A stretch of 43,170 nucleotides of DNA from contig NZ_LBCQ02000021.1 in assembly GCF_001014615.2 (NCBI RefSeq), positions 1 to 43,170 on the forward strand, read 5' to 3'. Source of the stretch: Aquamicrobium sp. LC103 (lineage in GTDB: Bacteria > Pseudomonadota > Alphaproteobacteria > Rhizobiales > Rhizobiaceae). A program made the translations under genes and the position numbers. The notes beneath the pieces are model-generated. The model ran no database searches. It saw nothing but the letters and a program-made list of their open reading frames with translations, and was not told the origin of the DNA. This document shows positions 1-11,598 of this stretch, piece after piece. Within the stretch, counting starts at the first letter, position 1, and every line of letters begins with the position of its first letter.

Positions 1-27
1 CTTTCCTGGTGTCGTAGGGACGATCCG

Positions 28-1947
<1,920 letters not shown>

Positions 1948-2043
1948 TTCTCTTCTCTCCGTATAGCAGGCCGTCAAGGACCCATATAGGCGTTCCGGGC
2001 GACAGCCCCTGTTCACTCGAATTCCGCGCGCCGGATCCTTGTT

Positions 2044-2073
2044 TTGACGGTGTGCGGAGTTGCCGCGTATATA
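2044..2073 (+). promoter_or_regulatory. Candidate sigma-70 promoter of the M48 protease gene
   Basis: TTGACG at 2044-2049 and TATATA at 2068-2073, separated by 18 bases, point toward the protease gene and leave a leader of about 130 nt. The -10 box overlaps the presumed heat-shock -10 of dnaK on the other strand. Confidence 0.45.
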
Positions 2074-2097
2074 AGAACCAGCCAATTATCGCGCAAG
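2069..2097 (-). promoter_or_regulatory. Candidate RpoH (sigma-32) promoter of dnaK
   Basis: On the minus strand CTTG (2097-2094) is followed by 18 bases and CTTATAT (2075-2069). This matches the published alphaproteobacterial heat-shock consensus CTTG-N17/18-CYTAT-T. It would give a leader of about 115 nt before the dnaK ATG. The -10 element lies on the same bases as a sigma-70-like -10 for the opposite strand. Matched by eye only. Confidence 0.55.
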
Positions 2098-2208
2098 TCG
2101 CTGCGTGCTCCGATTTTATCCCCTATAAGGGGAAAGGCCGGCCGGCGAAGAGCGCGAACCTTCGCAGTGCCTATCGGAAATCGCGTCTTTGATAGCCATA
2201 TTGCTGGT

Positions 2209-3294
2209 ATGGACATGATCCCGCGTTCCAATTTGCTCGAGCAGCGTCGCAGCCGGCTTCGCAATCTTTTCCACACCTGGGTGCTGGCGGCGGCAAGCCT
2301 GGTGCTGCTCGCCGTCACCGCCTGGATCTTCGCCGGGCCCACGGGACTGATCGCGGCGCTGATCTTCGGCGGCATCTCCATGGTCGCCATCAGGCGCGTC
2401 AGCCCGCAGATGGTGCTCGCCATGTACAAGGCGCGACCGGTGACGCGGGCGCAATTTCCCGCCGGCGTCGCCATAGTCGAGGAGCTCGCCCGCCGCGCCG
2501 AGCTGCCCGCAATGCCCAAGCTCTTCGTCGTGCCGTCGAACATGATGAACGCCTTCGCCGTCGGCCGGCGCGAGGATTCGGCGATCGCCATCACCGACGC
2601 GTTGGCGCGCAGGCTCTCGCCGCGCGAGCTGACCGGCGTGCTGGCGCACGAGATGAGCCACATCGCGCATGAGGACGTGAAGGTGATGGCCTTCGCCGAC
2701 ATGGTCTCGCGCTACACATCGCTGATGTCGACGGTCGGCATCTTCTCCCTGCTGGTCAATCTCGGCGGTTTCGCCAGCGGCAACGAGGCGCCGGTGCCGT
2801 GGCCGGCGGTGCTGATTCTGGTTCTCGCCCCGACGATCGGCGGGCTCCTGCAGATGGCGCTTTCGCGCACCCGCGAATTCGACGCCGATCTCGGCGCCTT
2901 CATGCTCACCGGCGATGCGGACGGGCTCGCCTCCGCGCTTGCGAAGCTGGAACGCGCGCAGGGCCGCCTCTGGGAGAGCCTGATGCTGCCCGGCGGGCGG
3001 ATACCCGACCCTTCCGTGTTGCGCACCCATCCGCAAACCGCCGAGCGCATTGCCAGGCTGATGGCGTACAAATCGGGCGAGGCGGTCGCGCCGGTGGTCG
3101 ATATCCGGACGCCGCCGAAGGTCAGCCGCCCGTCGATCGTGCCCAAGCTGAAGCTGCCGCCCATGCACGGGCTTTCCGGGATGCCGCTGGTGGAGGGCGG
3201 GCTGGACGATGCCGCGCCCGCCAGCGATCGGCCTCTCTGCCTGCCCGAGGGCAATCCGCGCATCAGGCTGACGCGCGGCGCGGTGTGGTGGTGA
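2209..3294 (+). CDS. M48 family zinc metalloprotease, HtpX-like
   Basis: Predicted membrane-bound zinc endopeptidase of the HtpX/M48 type, which degrades damaged membrane proteins. Two hydrophobic helices near residues 24-62 are followed by the catalytic motif HEMSH at 147-151 (zinc ligands H147 and H151, catalytic E148) and a REFDAD segment near 222-227 that supplies the third ligand. A further membrane stretch lies near 200-215. The product is 361 residues, longer than typical HtpX (about 290-320), with a C-terminal extension ending in basic/hydrophobic residues. The open frame extends 55 codons upstream of the ATG at 2209, but that part is arginine-rich and lies over the promoter. Its place opposite dnaK fits a protein-quality-control role. 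I withhold the symbol because several M48 subfamilies share these motifs. Confidence 0.85.
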   Translation: MDMIPRSNLLEQRRSRLRNLFHTWVLAAASLVLLAVTAWIFAGPTGLIAALIFGGISMVAIRRVSPQMVLAMYKARPVTRAQFPAGVAIVEELARRAELPAMPKLFVVPSNMMNAFAVGRREDSAIAITDALARRLSPRELTGVLAHEMSHIAHEDVKVMAFADMVSRYTSLMSTVGIFSLLVNLGGFASGNEAPVPWPAVLILVLAPTIGGLLQMALSRTREFDADLGAFMLTGDADGLASALAKLERAQGRLWESLMLPGGRIPDPSVLRTHPQTAERIARLMAYKSGEAVAPVVDIRTPPKVSRPSIVPKLKLPPMHGLSGMPLVEGGLDDAAPASDRPLCLPEGNPRIRLTRGAVWW

Positions 3295-3380
3295 CCGCCG
3301 CGCCTGGAGCGTTTTCAGCTTTTGCCTGAAGCGCCCTCCGGCACCTGGTAGACTGCAACGACACCTTGGAGATCGGAAAC

Positions 3381-3818
3381 ATGGCTCTCAAGCGGATGGA
3401 CAACGTGGGAATCGTCGTCGAAGACCTCGGAGCGGCGATCGATTTCTTTCGCGAACTCGGCCTCGAACTCGAAGGTCGGGCCACGATCGAGGGAGAATGG
3501 GCCGGACGTGTCACCGGACTGGGCGACCAGCGCGTCGAGATTGCCATGATGCGCACGCCGGACGGCCACAGCCGGCTCGAGCTCTCCCGCTTCCTCACGC
3601 CGCCTGTCGTCGCGGATCACCGGAACGCTCCGGTCAACGCCCTGGGCTACCTCCGCGTCATGTTCGCCGTGGACGACATCGACGAGACGCTCGAAAGGCT
3701 CCGCGCGCGCGGAGCGCGGCTCGTGGGCGAAGTAGTCCGGTATAAGGACGCGTATCTGCTCTGCTATATCCGCGGGCCTGAAGGCATTCTCATCGGGATC
3801 GCCCAGGAGCTCGGCTGA
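3381..3818 (+). CDS. VOC (glyoxalase/bleomycin-resistance fold) family protein
   Basis: A 145-residue protein with two beta-alpha-beta-beta-beta modules of the vicinal oxygen chelate superfamily: first module near residues 6-60 (DNVGIVVEDLGAAIDFF), second from about 80 (YLRVMFAVDDIDETLERL) to GPEGILIGIAQEL at the end. The position that often holds the first metal-binding His (HVGI...) is Asn here (DNVGI), so a classic metal-dependent glyoxalase I activity is doubtful. The ATG at 3381 has GGAG nine bases upstream; an in-frame TTG at 3366 is less likely. Substrate unknown. It stands alone between the protease gene and a convergent mepA. Confidence 0.85.
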   Translation: MALKRMDNVGIVVEDLGAAIDFFRELGLELEGRATIEGEWAGRVTGLGDQRVEIAMMRTPDGHSRLELSRFLTPPVVADHRNAPVNALGYLRVMFAVDDIDETLERLRARGARLVGEVVRYKDAYLLCYIRGPEGILIGIAQELG

Positions 3819-3903
3819 GCGCCGCGGCCGTCCGCAACCCGGCTCCTCCCCTGCGAAGCGGGGAGGTGGCCCGAAGGGGCCGGAGGGGGCGTTTTTCAGT
3901 GAT
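3819..3903. repeat. Intergenic hairpin repeat, copy P1
   Basis: Starts with a GCGGCCGTCCGC core, then the hairpin CCTCCCC-TGCGAAGC-GGGGAGG, then GGCCC-GAAG-GGGCC, and ends in GGGGCGTTTTTCAGTGAT. It fills the gap between two convergent genes and may also act as a terminator for either one. It shares modules with copies near 11.4, 16.3, 22.5, 27.2 and 40.5 kb. Confidence 0.7.
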
Positions 3904-3916
3904 TGTCCGAAACCGC

Positions 3917-4939
3917 CTAATCGAACGGTCGTGGCTGCGGCAGCGGTATTGCCGTCTCCGGCGTGGCGGCAAAGGCGTTGGCGGTGACCGGAACGGCGCC
4001 GGAGGCCGCGATCGTGGTGCGTCCGCCGCCGAAGGTCACCGCGGCCTCGGAGACCGGCTCGGGCGCGTTGAGCACGACACGGCAGGCGGCGGGCAGCGAC
4101 GCCATCGTCATTATGTCGCGCGATCTGGGCTTCGCCGGCCCCTTGGCGGGACGCCACGGCTCCTCGGTGAACCACCAGGCGAGCGAGCTGTCGCAGCCGT
4201 CGCCGCGCGGCGTGCCTTCCTGGCCCTTGCAGCCGGCCGAGCCGGACGGGCAGCCGATGCGCAGATGGAAATGCGCGTCGTGTCCCCAATAGGGGCGTAC
4301 CTTGCGCAGCCAGCTCCGGTCGCCCTTCACCGTGTCGCACAGCTTCTTCTTGATGCCGGGATGGACGAGGATGCGTTCGACATTGCCGTAGCTCGCCGCG
4401 CGCTTCAGCACCGCCGCATGCGCCGGCGTCCATAGGCGGTCGTCGACATGGAGCGAATCCTTCTTGATCATCGAGGTCGCGCCGATGTTCTCGCGCTCCG
4501 ACGCGGTGAGCGTGCGGTTCGGCATCGGCGTCAGCCAGATGTCGGCGTCGAGGCCGATCTGGTGCGAGGCATGGCCGGTCAGCATCGGCCCGCCGCGCGG
4601 CTGCGAGATATCGCCGATGAGCAAGCCCGGCCAGCCGTCCCGGGACGCCTCGCGCGAAAGGCGCTCCAACGTGGCGATCAGCTCGGGGTGGCCCCAGCGG
4701 CGGTTGCGCGAAAGCCGCATCGCCTGCCAGGTCGGACCATCGGTGGCGATGGCGACGCCGCCGGAGAAGCAACCCTTGGAATAAAAGCCGAAGGATTCGG
4801 CATTGGTCGCGGCCGGCAGCCTGTGCGCGCCGAAGAGGTCCTTGGCGAGCGGATCGGCATTGGCGGGTATCGAGGTCGCGCCGAACGCGATCGCGGCAAA
4901 AGCGAGTGCGAGGCGGCGCACCCGTCCCGGGAAGGACAT
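3917..4939 (-). CDS. mepA: Penicillin-insensitive murein endopeptidase MepA
   Basis: Periplasmic zinc endopeptidase (family M74) that cuts D-Ala-meso-DAP cross-links in peptidoglycan. A signal peptide (MSFPGRVRRLALAFAAIAFG, cut near ANA-DP at 28) precedes the core. GHASHQIGLDAD at 122-133 supplies H126 and D133, equivalent to H113 and D120 of the E. coli enzyme, and WGHDAHFHLRIGCP near 218-231 supplies the third histidine (H225). Six cysteines are consistent with disulfides. The 340 residues exceed the E. coli protein (274) because of a low-complexity, Pro/Ala-rich C-terminal tail of about 70 residues. The ATG at 4939 was chosen because it gives the signal peptide and has TAGGGA upstream. It lies 91 bases after the SDR gene in the same direction. 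Confidence 0.93.
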   Translation of the reverse strand: MSFPGRVRRLALAFAAIAFGATSIPANADPLAKDLFGAHRLPAATNAESFGFYSKGCFSGGVAIATDGPTWQAMRLSRNRRWGHPELIATLERLSREASRDGWPGLLIGDISQPRGGPMLTGHASHQIGLDADIWLTPMPNRTLTASERENIGATSMIKKDSLHVDDRLWTPAHAAVLKRAASYGNVERILVHPGIKKKLCDTVKGDRSWLRKVRPYWGHDAHFHLRIGCPSGSAGCKGQEGTPRGDGCDSSLAWWFTEEPWRPAKGPAKPRSRDIMTMASLPAACRVVLNAPEPVSEAAVTFGGGRTTIAASGAVPVTANAFAATPETAIPLPQPRPFD

Positions 4940-5030
4940 CAATTTCCCTACTCCCCTCTCTTGCTCAAATGCCCGGCGAGGATCGCCGTGATTCGTGTCA
5001 AAGATGAGTCCGCGCCTTGCCTTCGCCATT

Positions 5031-5947
5031 TCAGCGCCGGATTTTCGAGCGCCGGTCGGGTGCCGGCCCGTCCTGGCGGCCGCGCCAGTCGCCCGCCTCC
5101 CACATATGCCGCAAGGCCGCACGATGGTCTGGAAAGCGGAAGGCGTAGCCGGAGGCCTTGAGCCTGGCGTTGGAAACGCGCTTGCTCTCGCCGTAGAAGG
5201 AGCGCGCCATCGGCGTCATCTCGGCCTGGTCGAAATCGACTTCCGGCGGCGGCTCCACGCCCATCAGCGCGGCGGCGAGGGCGACGACGTCCTGCGGCGG
5301 CGCGGGCTCGTCGTCGGTGACGTTGAAGATGCCGCCGAGCTCGGCGCCGGCCAGATGCCGGAGCGCGCCGGCGATGTCCTCGACATGGATGCGGTTGAAC
5401 ACCTGGCCGGGCTTGACGATCCGCCGCGCGGTGCCGTTCTCCAGGTTGACGAAGGCGTTGCGCCCCGGCCCGTAAATGCCGGAAAGGCGTAGAATCGCCA
5501 CCGGTTTGCCGGTTGCCTCGCCCAGCCTCAGCCATGCCTCGTCGGCCTCGAGCCGCGATTTCGAACGGCGCGAGACCGGCCGGCAATCGCTGGTCTCGTC
5601 CACCCATCGGCCCTGATGGTCGCCATAGACCCCGACGGTCGAGAGATAGCCGATCCATCGAAGCCGCGGCATGTTCGCGATCGCCGCGCCGGCTGTCCGC
5701 AGCACGGGATCGCCGGCCTCGTCCGGCGCCGTCGAGACGACGAGATGCGTCGCCTCCCGCAATTCGGCGGCGATCCCGGCTGAAATCCCGCTTCCGTCGA
5801 AGAGGAAGGGGGCGATGCCCTCCGCTTCCAGCAGCGGCGCCTTTTCCTGGGACCGGGTCGTGCCGGCGACATGGGCGCCCTCGGCGACGGCAAGCCGGGC
5901 GAAGGCGCGCGCGGAATATCCCGCGCCGAACAGGAAGACGCGCATCG

Positions 5948-5951
<4 letters not shown>
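5031..5951 (-). CDS. SDR-family NAD(P)-dependent oxidoreductase (YeeZ-like)
   Basis: Extended short-chain dehydrogenase/epimerase fold, 306 residues. The Rossmann nucleotide-binding motif GAGYSAR is at residues 9-15, the second strand ends in TTR, and HLVVSTAP and IGYLSTVGVYGDH match the central strands with the active-site Ser/Thr and Tyr region. A later IHVEDIAGAL segment is typical of epimerase-like SDRs. Substrate unknown; similar proteins are annotated as YeeZ or 'NAD-dependent epimerase'. Start ATG at 5951 overlaps the queG stop (ATGA) and has AAGGAG seven bases upstream inside the end of queG, so translation is probably coupled. Confidence 0.85.
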
Positions 5952-7113
<1,162 letters not shown>

Positions 7114-7114
<1 letters not shown>

Positions 7115-7806
7115 CAGAAATCCAGGTCGGCGTAGTGCGAGACCGGGGAAAGACCCCGCACCCGGTCGTTGAGGAGGGGGCGGAAGGACGGCCGCGATTT
7201 CACCCGCGTGTACCAGTCCTTGGCGGCGGGATAGTCGTACCAGGTGATCTCGCCGAGATAGTCGAGCACCGAGATCGCGGCGGCCGCCGCCATGTCGGCA
7301 TAGGTGATGCGGGGGCCTGCCAGCCAGTTGCGGGTGCCGGCCAGCCAGTTGGTGTATTTCAGGTGCTGGCGCACGTTGGAGCGCGCCGCGCGTATCGCCG
7401 CCGAATCCGGCGAGCCGCCGCCATGCTCGCTGCCCATCACCGGCTTCAAGACGCGCTCGCGCACGAGATGCCTGGTCACCTCGGCTTCGGTCTTGCCGAG
7501 ATACCAGTCGACCAGGCGCCGTATCTCGGCCCGCGCCATCGGGTCCTCGGCGAAGAGCCGCTTCTCGCGCTTGAGCACGCCTCGAGTCTCGTCGACATAT
7601 TCCGCGATGACCGCCGCGCCGACGATCGGCTCGTCGCCCTCGGCGAGCAGGACCGGCAGCGTCGCCGCGGGGTTGAGCGCCAGGAACTCCCGCCGCCGCA
7701 GCCACGGCTTTTCTTCGATCAGCGCCAACTCTTCGCCATATTCTCCGAAAGAAAGACGTACGAAACGGCACGAGGCGAACATTGGATGATGGAAGAGGGT
7801 CAGCAT
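7114..7806 (-). CDS. fzlA: GST-fold protein, probably the FtsZ-binding division protein FzlA
   Basis: 230-residue protein with an N-terminal thioredoxin-like GST domain (MLTLFHHPMFASCRFVRL, then LNPAATLPVLL with the cis-Pro and EPIVGAAVIAEYVDE) and an all-helical C-terminal domain ending near SHYADLDF. FzlA is an alphaproteobacterial GST homologue that binds FtsZ filaments and supports constriction. The length, the N-terminus and the position beside queG and opposite uppP fit my memory of fzlA loci in Rhizobiales, but the assignment could be wrong; an ordinary GST cannot be excluded. No strong ribosome site precedes the ATG at 7806. First gene of the operon with queG and the SDR. Confidence 0.7.
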
Positions 7807-7962
7807 GGCACCGGTAGAGACATGAAGGCTCTGGTCATTTCAAGGCGGCGAGGCTAATTCTCAGCTTCGTTCCGAGTCGGACGCAGAAGACAGTCCCGTC
7901 CTATAGGCTCTCATCCCCGCCATGACAAGCAAGCGCCGCCGCTTGTACCGGAGAGGTTCTTC

Positions 7963-8769
7963 ATGAATGAACAGTCGATCGTCGGCGCCGCGCTGCTCGG
8001 CATTCTGGAGGGTCTGACGGAGTTCATACCGGTCTCGTCGACGGGGCACATCCTCCTGGCGGGCCATTTTCTCGGCTTCCGGTCGACAGGGCGCGCCTTC
8101 GAGGTGCTGATCCAGCTCGGCGCCATCCTCGCCATCCTCAGCGTCTATTCCGCCCGCCTCCGCGACCTGTTCGTCAGGATGCCGCACGACCCGGGCGCCC
8201 GCCATTTCCTGTTCGGCGTCCTGCTCGCCTTCCTGCCCGCTGCCGTCATCGGCGCGCTGGCGCACGGCATCATCAAGACGGTGCTGTTCGAGACGCCGAT
8301 GCTCATCTGCGTCATGCTCATCCTCGGCGGCTTCGTGCTCCTGTGGGTGGACCGCTGGGCGATAAAGCCGAAATACGAGGACGCCTCGAAATACCCGATG
8401 TCGATGTATTTCAAGATCGGCCTTTTCCAGTGCTTCGCGATGATCCCCGGCACGTCGCGCTCCGGCTCCACCATCGTCGGCGCGCTGCTGCTCGGCGCCG
8501 ACAAGCGTTCGGCGGCCGAGTTCTCCTTCTTCCTGGCGATGCCGACCATGGTCGGCGCCTTCGCCTACGATCTCTTCAAGAACCGCGACATATTGACCGT
8601 CGCGGACCTGCCGATCATCGTCACCGGCTTCGTCATGGCCTTTTTCAGCGCGGTGATCGTCGTGCGCAGGCTTCTCGACTTCGTCTCGCGGCGCGGCTAC
8701 GCGCTTTTCGCCTGGTGGCGGCTCGTGGTCGGCACGGTCGGCATGATCGCGCTGCTGATCTGGGGCTGA
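7963..8769 (+). CDS. uppP: Undecaprenyl-diphosphatase UppP/BacA
   Basis: Integral membrane phosphatase that recycles undecaprenyl pyrophosphate to the carrier lipid for cell-wall synthesis; overexpression in other species gives bacitracin resistance. The 268-residue product has the two family signatures: [15 protein letters not shown] at 15-29 and [15 protein letters not shown] near 162-176, with about eight membrane helices. ATG at 7963 is preceded by GGAGAGG. Transcribed divergently from the fzlA operon and convergent with the NDUFA9-like gene, only six bases from its stop. With mepA and FzlA nearby it suggests a cell-envelope neighbourhood. Confidence 0.96.
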   Translation: MNEQSIVGAALLGILEGLTEFIPVSSTGHILLAGHFLGFRSTGRAFEVLIQLGAILAILSVYSARLRDLFVRMPHDPGARHFLFGVLLAFLPAAVIGALAHGIIKTVLFETPMLICVMLILGGFVLLWVDRWAIKPKYEDASKYPMSMYFKIGLFQCFAMIPGTSRSGSTIVGALLLGADKRSAAEFSFFLAMPTMVGAFAYDLFKNRDILTVADLPIIVTGFVMAFFSAVIVVRRLLDFVSRRGYALFAWWRLVVGTVGMIALLIWG

Positions 8770-8775
8770 GCGGCC

Positions 8776-9747
8776 TCAGGCCGCCGTGTGCGTGAACTGG
8801 CCGGCCGGCCGGTACTGCCAGAGATAGCCGGGCAGGATCGCCTCCATCGCCTGCGGCGTGATGCCGAGGGCGGCGAATGTCCGTCCTTCGTCGACCGCCG
8901 CCTGCGAGACGACGTTGTCGTTCTGCAGAAGCGCCACCTGGTCCGTGGTCAGGATAGGCTTGGGCAGCAGGCCGAGGATGGAGGCCTGCAGCCGCGCCAC
9001 CCACCACGGCAGCGAGATCAGCATGCGCTTGCGGTTGATGACCTTGAGCATCGTCTCCAGGCATTCGCGGAAGGTCAGCACTTCCGGCCCGCCGAGTTCG
9101 TAGATGCGTCCGCCGGCGACCTCGCCGTCGACCGAGCGCGCGACCGCCTCGGCCACGTCGCCGACATAGACCGGCTGGAACCTGGTGTGGCCGCCGCCGA
9201 TCAGCGGCAGGAAGGGCGACAGCCGCGCCATCTTGGCGAAGCGGTTGAAGAACCCGTCCTCCGGGCCGAACACGATCGACGGGCGGAAGATCACCGCCTC
9301 CGCCATCGTGTCCATTACCGCCTTCTCGCCGCGCGCCTTGGTCGTTCCGTAGGCCGCCGGCGAATGGACGTCGGCGCCGATCGCCGAGACATGCGTCAGC
9401 CTCGCGCCGACCGCGCGGGCGGCTTCCGCCACGGCGCGGGCGCCGAAATCCTGCACCGCGTTGAAGGTCTGCTGGCCGCTCTCATGGAGGATGCCGACGA
9501 GGTTGATGACGTGATCCGCGCCCTGCACCGCCCGGTCCACCGACCAGCGATGGCGCAAATTCGCCTGCACGGCCTGGATTTGGCCGACATTGCCGAGCGG
9601 CTGGAGGTGCCCGGCGAGGTTGGGATTGCGGCAGGCAACCCTGACCCGGTAGCCGCGCCGTGCCAGCGCCCGGACGACGTGCCGGCCTAAGAAGCCGGAT
9701 CCTCCGAAAACGACGACGAGAGGCGGAACCTGCGTGATGGTTGTCAT
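8776..9747 (-). CDS. NAD(P)-binding complex I NDUFA9-like protein
   Basis: Atypical SDR of the NDUFA9 family, 323 residues. The Rossmann motif VFGGSGFLGRHVVRAL lies near the N-terminus, with NLVGIL and HVSAIGAD marking the central strands and YGTTKARGEKAV giving a YxxxK pair. Related alphaproteobacterial proteins are annotated as complex I NDUFA9 subunit family, but a role in complex I in this organism is not shown by the sequence. An in-frame TTG exists at 9756; the ATG at 9747 (MTTITQVPP) is preferred because GGAG is too close to the TTG. Confidence 0.85.
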   Translation of the reverse strand: MTTITQVPPLVVVFGGSGFLGRHVVRALARRGYRVRVACRNPNLAGHLQPLGNVGQIQAVQANLRHRWSVDRAVQGADHVINLVGILHESGQQTFNAVQDFGARAVAEAARAVGARLTHVSAIGADVHSPAAYGTTKARGEKAVMDTMAEAVIFRPSIVFGPEDGFFNRFAKMARLSPFLPLIGGGHTRFQPVYVGDVAEAVARSVDGEVAGGRIYELGGPEVLTFRECLETMLKVINRKRMLISLPWWVARLQASILGLLPKPILTTDQVALLQNDNVVSQAAVDEGRTFAALGITPQAMEAILPGYLWQYRPAGQFTHTAA

Positions 9748-9925
9748 GGCTGGCAATTCTCCGGATCGTTACAGCCGCTTCATAATCGCTTTCCCCGCAA
9801 AGGCAAAGGGTCGGCGTCGGCGCGCATGCGCGGGCGGCATTTTGTCCGGAAAGCTCAAATTGTCGCTTTCGCGGCACGAATTGCGAGGCTATGACGTGCC
9901 TCGAAAAGCTCGTTGAGGGGGAAAT

Positions 9926-11356
9926 ATGCGATCTGCGACACGCCTGCTCGCGCTTGCCGCCGCCGTTGCGGCTGCTTCCGTGCTGCCCGAATATGCTTTC
10001 GCGGCCGAGGAACACGGCCTGCCGGGGGGCACGATGTCGCTTCTCTGGGCGATACCTTTCGTCGGCATGCTTTTGTCGATCGCGACCGGGCCGCTCCTCT
10101 ATCCCCATCTCTGGGAGCATCACTACGGCAAGATAACCGCCCTGTGGGCGGCCCTCGTCATCGTGCCGCTGGCCTATGCGTTCGGCCCGAGCATCACCGC
10201 CGAGGCGGTGCTGCACACGATGCTGCTCGAATACATGTCGTTCATCATCCTCCTGTTCGCGCTGTTCACCATCTCCGGTGGCATCCTGATCGCGGGCAAC
10301 ATCCACGGCACGCCGCTGGTCAACGCCGGCCTTCTGGTGATCGGCTCGCTGCTGGCCTCGGTCGTCGGCACCACCGGCGCCTCGATGATCATGATCCGGC
10401 CGATCATCCGCGCCAACGACAACCGGCCCTTCAACGCGCATGTCATCGTCTTCTTCATCTTCCTGGTCTCCAACATCGGCGGCTCGCTGACGCCGCTGGG
10501 CGACCCGCCGCTGTTCCTCGGCTTCCTCAGGGGCGTCGACTTCTTCTGGACGACGACGCATCTCCTGCCTGAGATGGCCTTCGTCGGCGGCATCGTGCTC
10601 GCGGTCTTCATCGTGCTCGACACGATCCTGCACAGGCGCGAGGGCGGGATGCCGAAGATCAAGGATCCGACGCCCGATTCGACGGTGCGCATTCGCGGCC
10701 TCGTCAACTTCCCGCTGCTTGCCGGCGTCATCGCCGCCATCCTGATGTCGGGCGTCTGGAAGCCGGGCATCAGCTTCGCCGTCCACGGCGTCGAGCTCGA
10801 ACTGCAGAACCTGCTGCGCGATGCGATCATCCTCGCCCTCGCGCTGGTCTCGCTCGCGATCTCCAGCAAGGAGTACCGCCGGGCCAACGGCTTCAACTGG
10901 GGGCCGATCCTCGAGGTCGCCAAGCTTTTCGCCGGCATCTTCGTCTGCATCATCCCGGTGATCGCCATCCTGCAGGCCGGGCTCGACGGCGCCTTCGCGC
11001 CGCTGGTCTCGCTGGTCACCGGAGCCGACGGCGCGCCCAACGATCTCGCCTATTTCTGGCTGACCGGCGTCCTTTCGTCCTTCCTCGACAACGCGCCCAC
11101 CTATCTGGTGTTCTTCGAGCTGGCGGGCGGCGATCCGCAGGTCCTGATGACGACGCTGTCGCGCACGCTGGTGGCGATCTCGGCCGGCGCGGTCTTCATG
11201 GGCGCCAACACCTATATCGGCAACGCGCCCAACTTCATGGTGTACGCGATCGCGCGCGAGCAGGGCATCCGCATGCCGAGCTTCTTCGGCTACATGCTCT
11301 GGTCGGGCGCGGTCCTCATCCCGTCCTTCATCCTGGTCAGCCTGGTGTTCTTCTAG
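9926..11356 (+). CDS. Predicted sodium:proton antiporter / CitMHS-like ion transporter
   Basis: 476-residue membrane protein with an N-terminal signal-like helix (RLLALAAAVAAASVLPEYAFA) and about eleven further hydrophobic segments. Its two halves each contain an ion-transporter-superfamily hairpin: SNIGGSLTPLGDPPLFLGF and SSFLDNAPTYLVFFEL, with NTYIGNAPNFMVYAIA near the end. These fit the NhaD/ArsB/CitMHS group that exchanges cations or carries carboxylates; the annotation 'sodium:proton antiporter' is usual for close relatives. The true substrate cannot be read from sequence. ATG at 9926 has GAGGGGG upstream. It ends before a cluster of hairpin repeats. Confidence 0.82.
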   Translation: MRSATRLLALAAAVAAASVLPEYAFAAEEHGLPGGTMSLLWAIPFVGMLLSIATGPLLYPHLWEHHYGKITALWAALVIVPLAYAFGPSITAEAVLHTMLLEYMSFIILLFALFTISGGILIAGNIHGTPLVNAGLLVIGSLLASVVGTTGASMIMIRPIIRANDNRPFNAHVIVFFIFLVSNIGGSLTPLGDPPLFLGFLRGVDFFWTTTHLLPEMAFVGGIVLAVFIVLDTILHRREGGMPKIKDPTPDSTVRIRGLVNFPLLAGVIAAILMSGVWKPGISFAVHGVELELQNLLRDAIILALALVSLAISSKEYRRANGFNWGPILEVAKLFAGIFVCIIPVIAILQAGLDGAFAPLVSLVTGADGAPNDLAYFWLTGVLSSFLDNAPTYLVFFELAGGDPQVLMTTLSRTLVAISAGAVFMGANTYIGNAPNFMVYAIAREQGIRMPSFFGYMLWSGAVLIPSFILVSLVFF

Positions 11357-11363
11357 GGCAGTC

Positions 11364-11591
11364 CAGGTTTTCACCGAAACACCCCTCCACCACTTCGTGG
11401 GGTCCCCCCTTCCCCCATGAAAATGGGGGAGGGCCCACGGTGCGGCCGGCCGCGACGCCTGGTTCCTCCCCTGCGGAGCGGGGGGGGGCCGAAGGACGGG
11501 CGAGACAAGCGGCTCGCCCTGAAGGACCACGCGAAGCGTGGTGGAGGGGGCGTTCCAAGCGACGATTCCATTTCATCTGGAAACGCCCTAG
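11364..11591. repeat. Intergenic hairpin repeat cluster, copy P2
   Basis: A run of short inverted repeats between convergent genes: CCCCCAT-GAAA-ATGGGGG, the perfect palindrome GCGGCCGGCCGC, CCCC-TGCGGAGC-GGGG, GGGCGAG...CTCGCCC, ACCACGC-GAA-GCGTGGT and a GGAGGGGGCG end. The modules recur in the other P copies. It could terminate transcription from both sides. Confidence 0.7.
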
Positions 11592-11598
11592 GAAGGGA

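Noticed and set aside
3308-3341. Inverted repeat after the M48 protease gene as a terminator
   Set aside because: Stem is interrupted and no T-run follows; it resembles loosely the ends of the P repeats but not enough to call.
9482-11530. Very long open frame on the minus strand opposite the antiporter gene
   Set aside because: Its translation is Arg/Asp/Glu/Gln/His-rich without domains and mirrors the codon use of the plus-strand gene, which has clear membrane and signature motifs.
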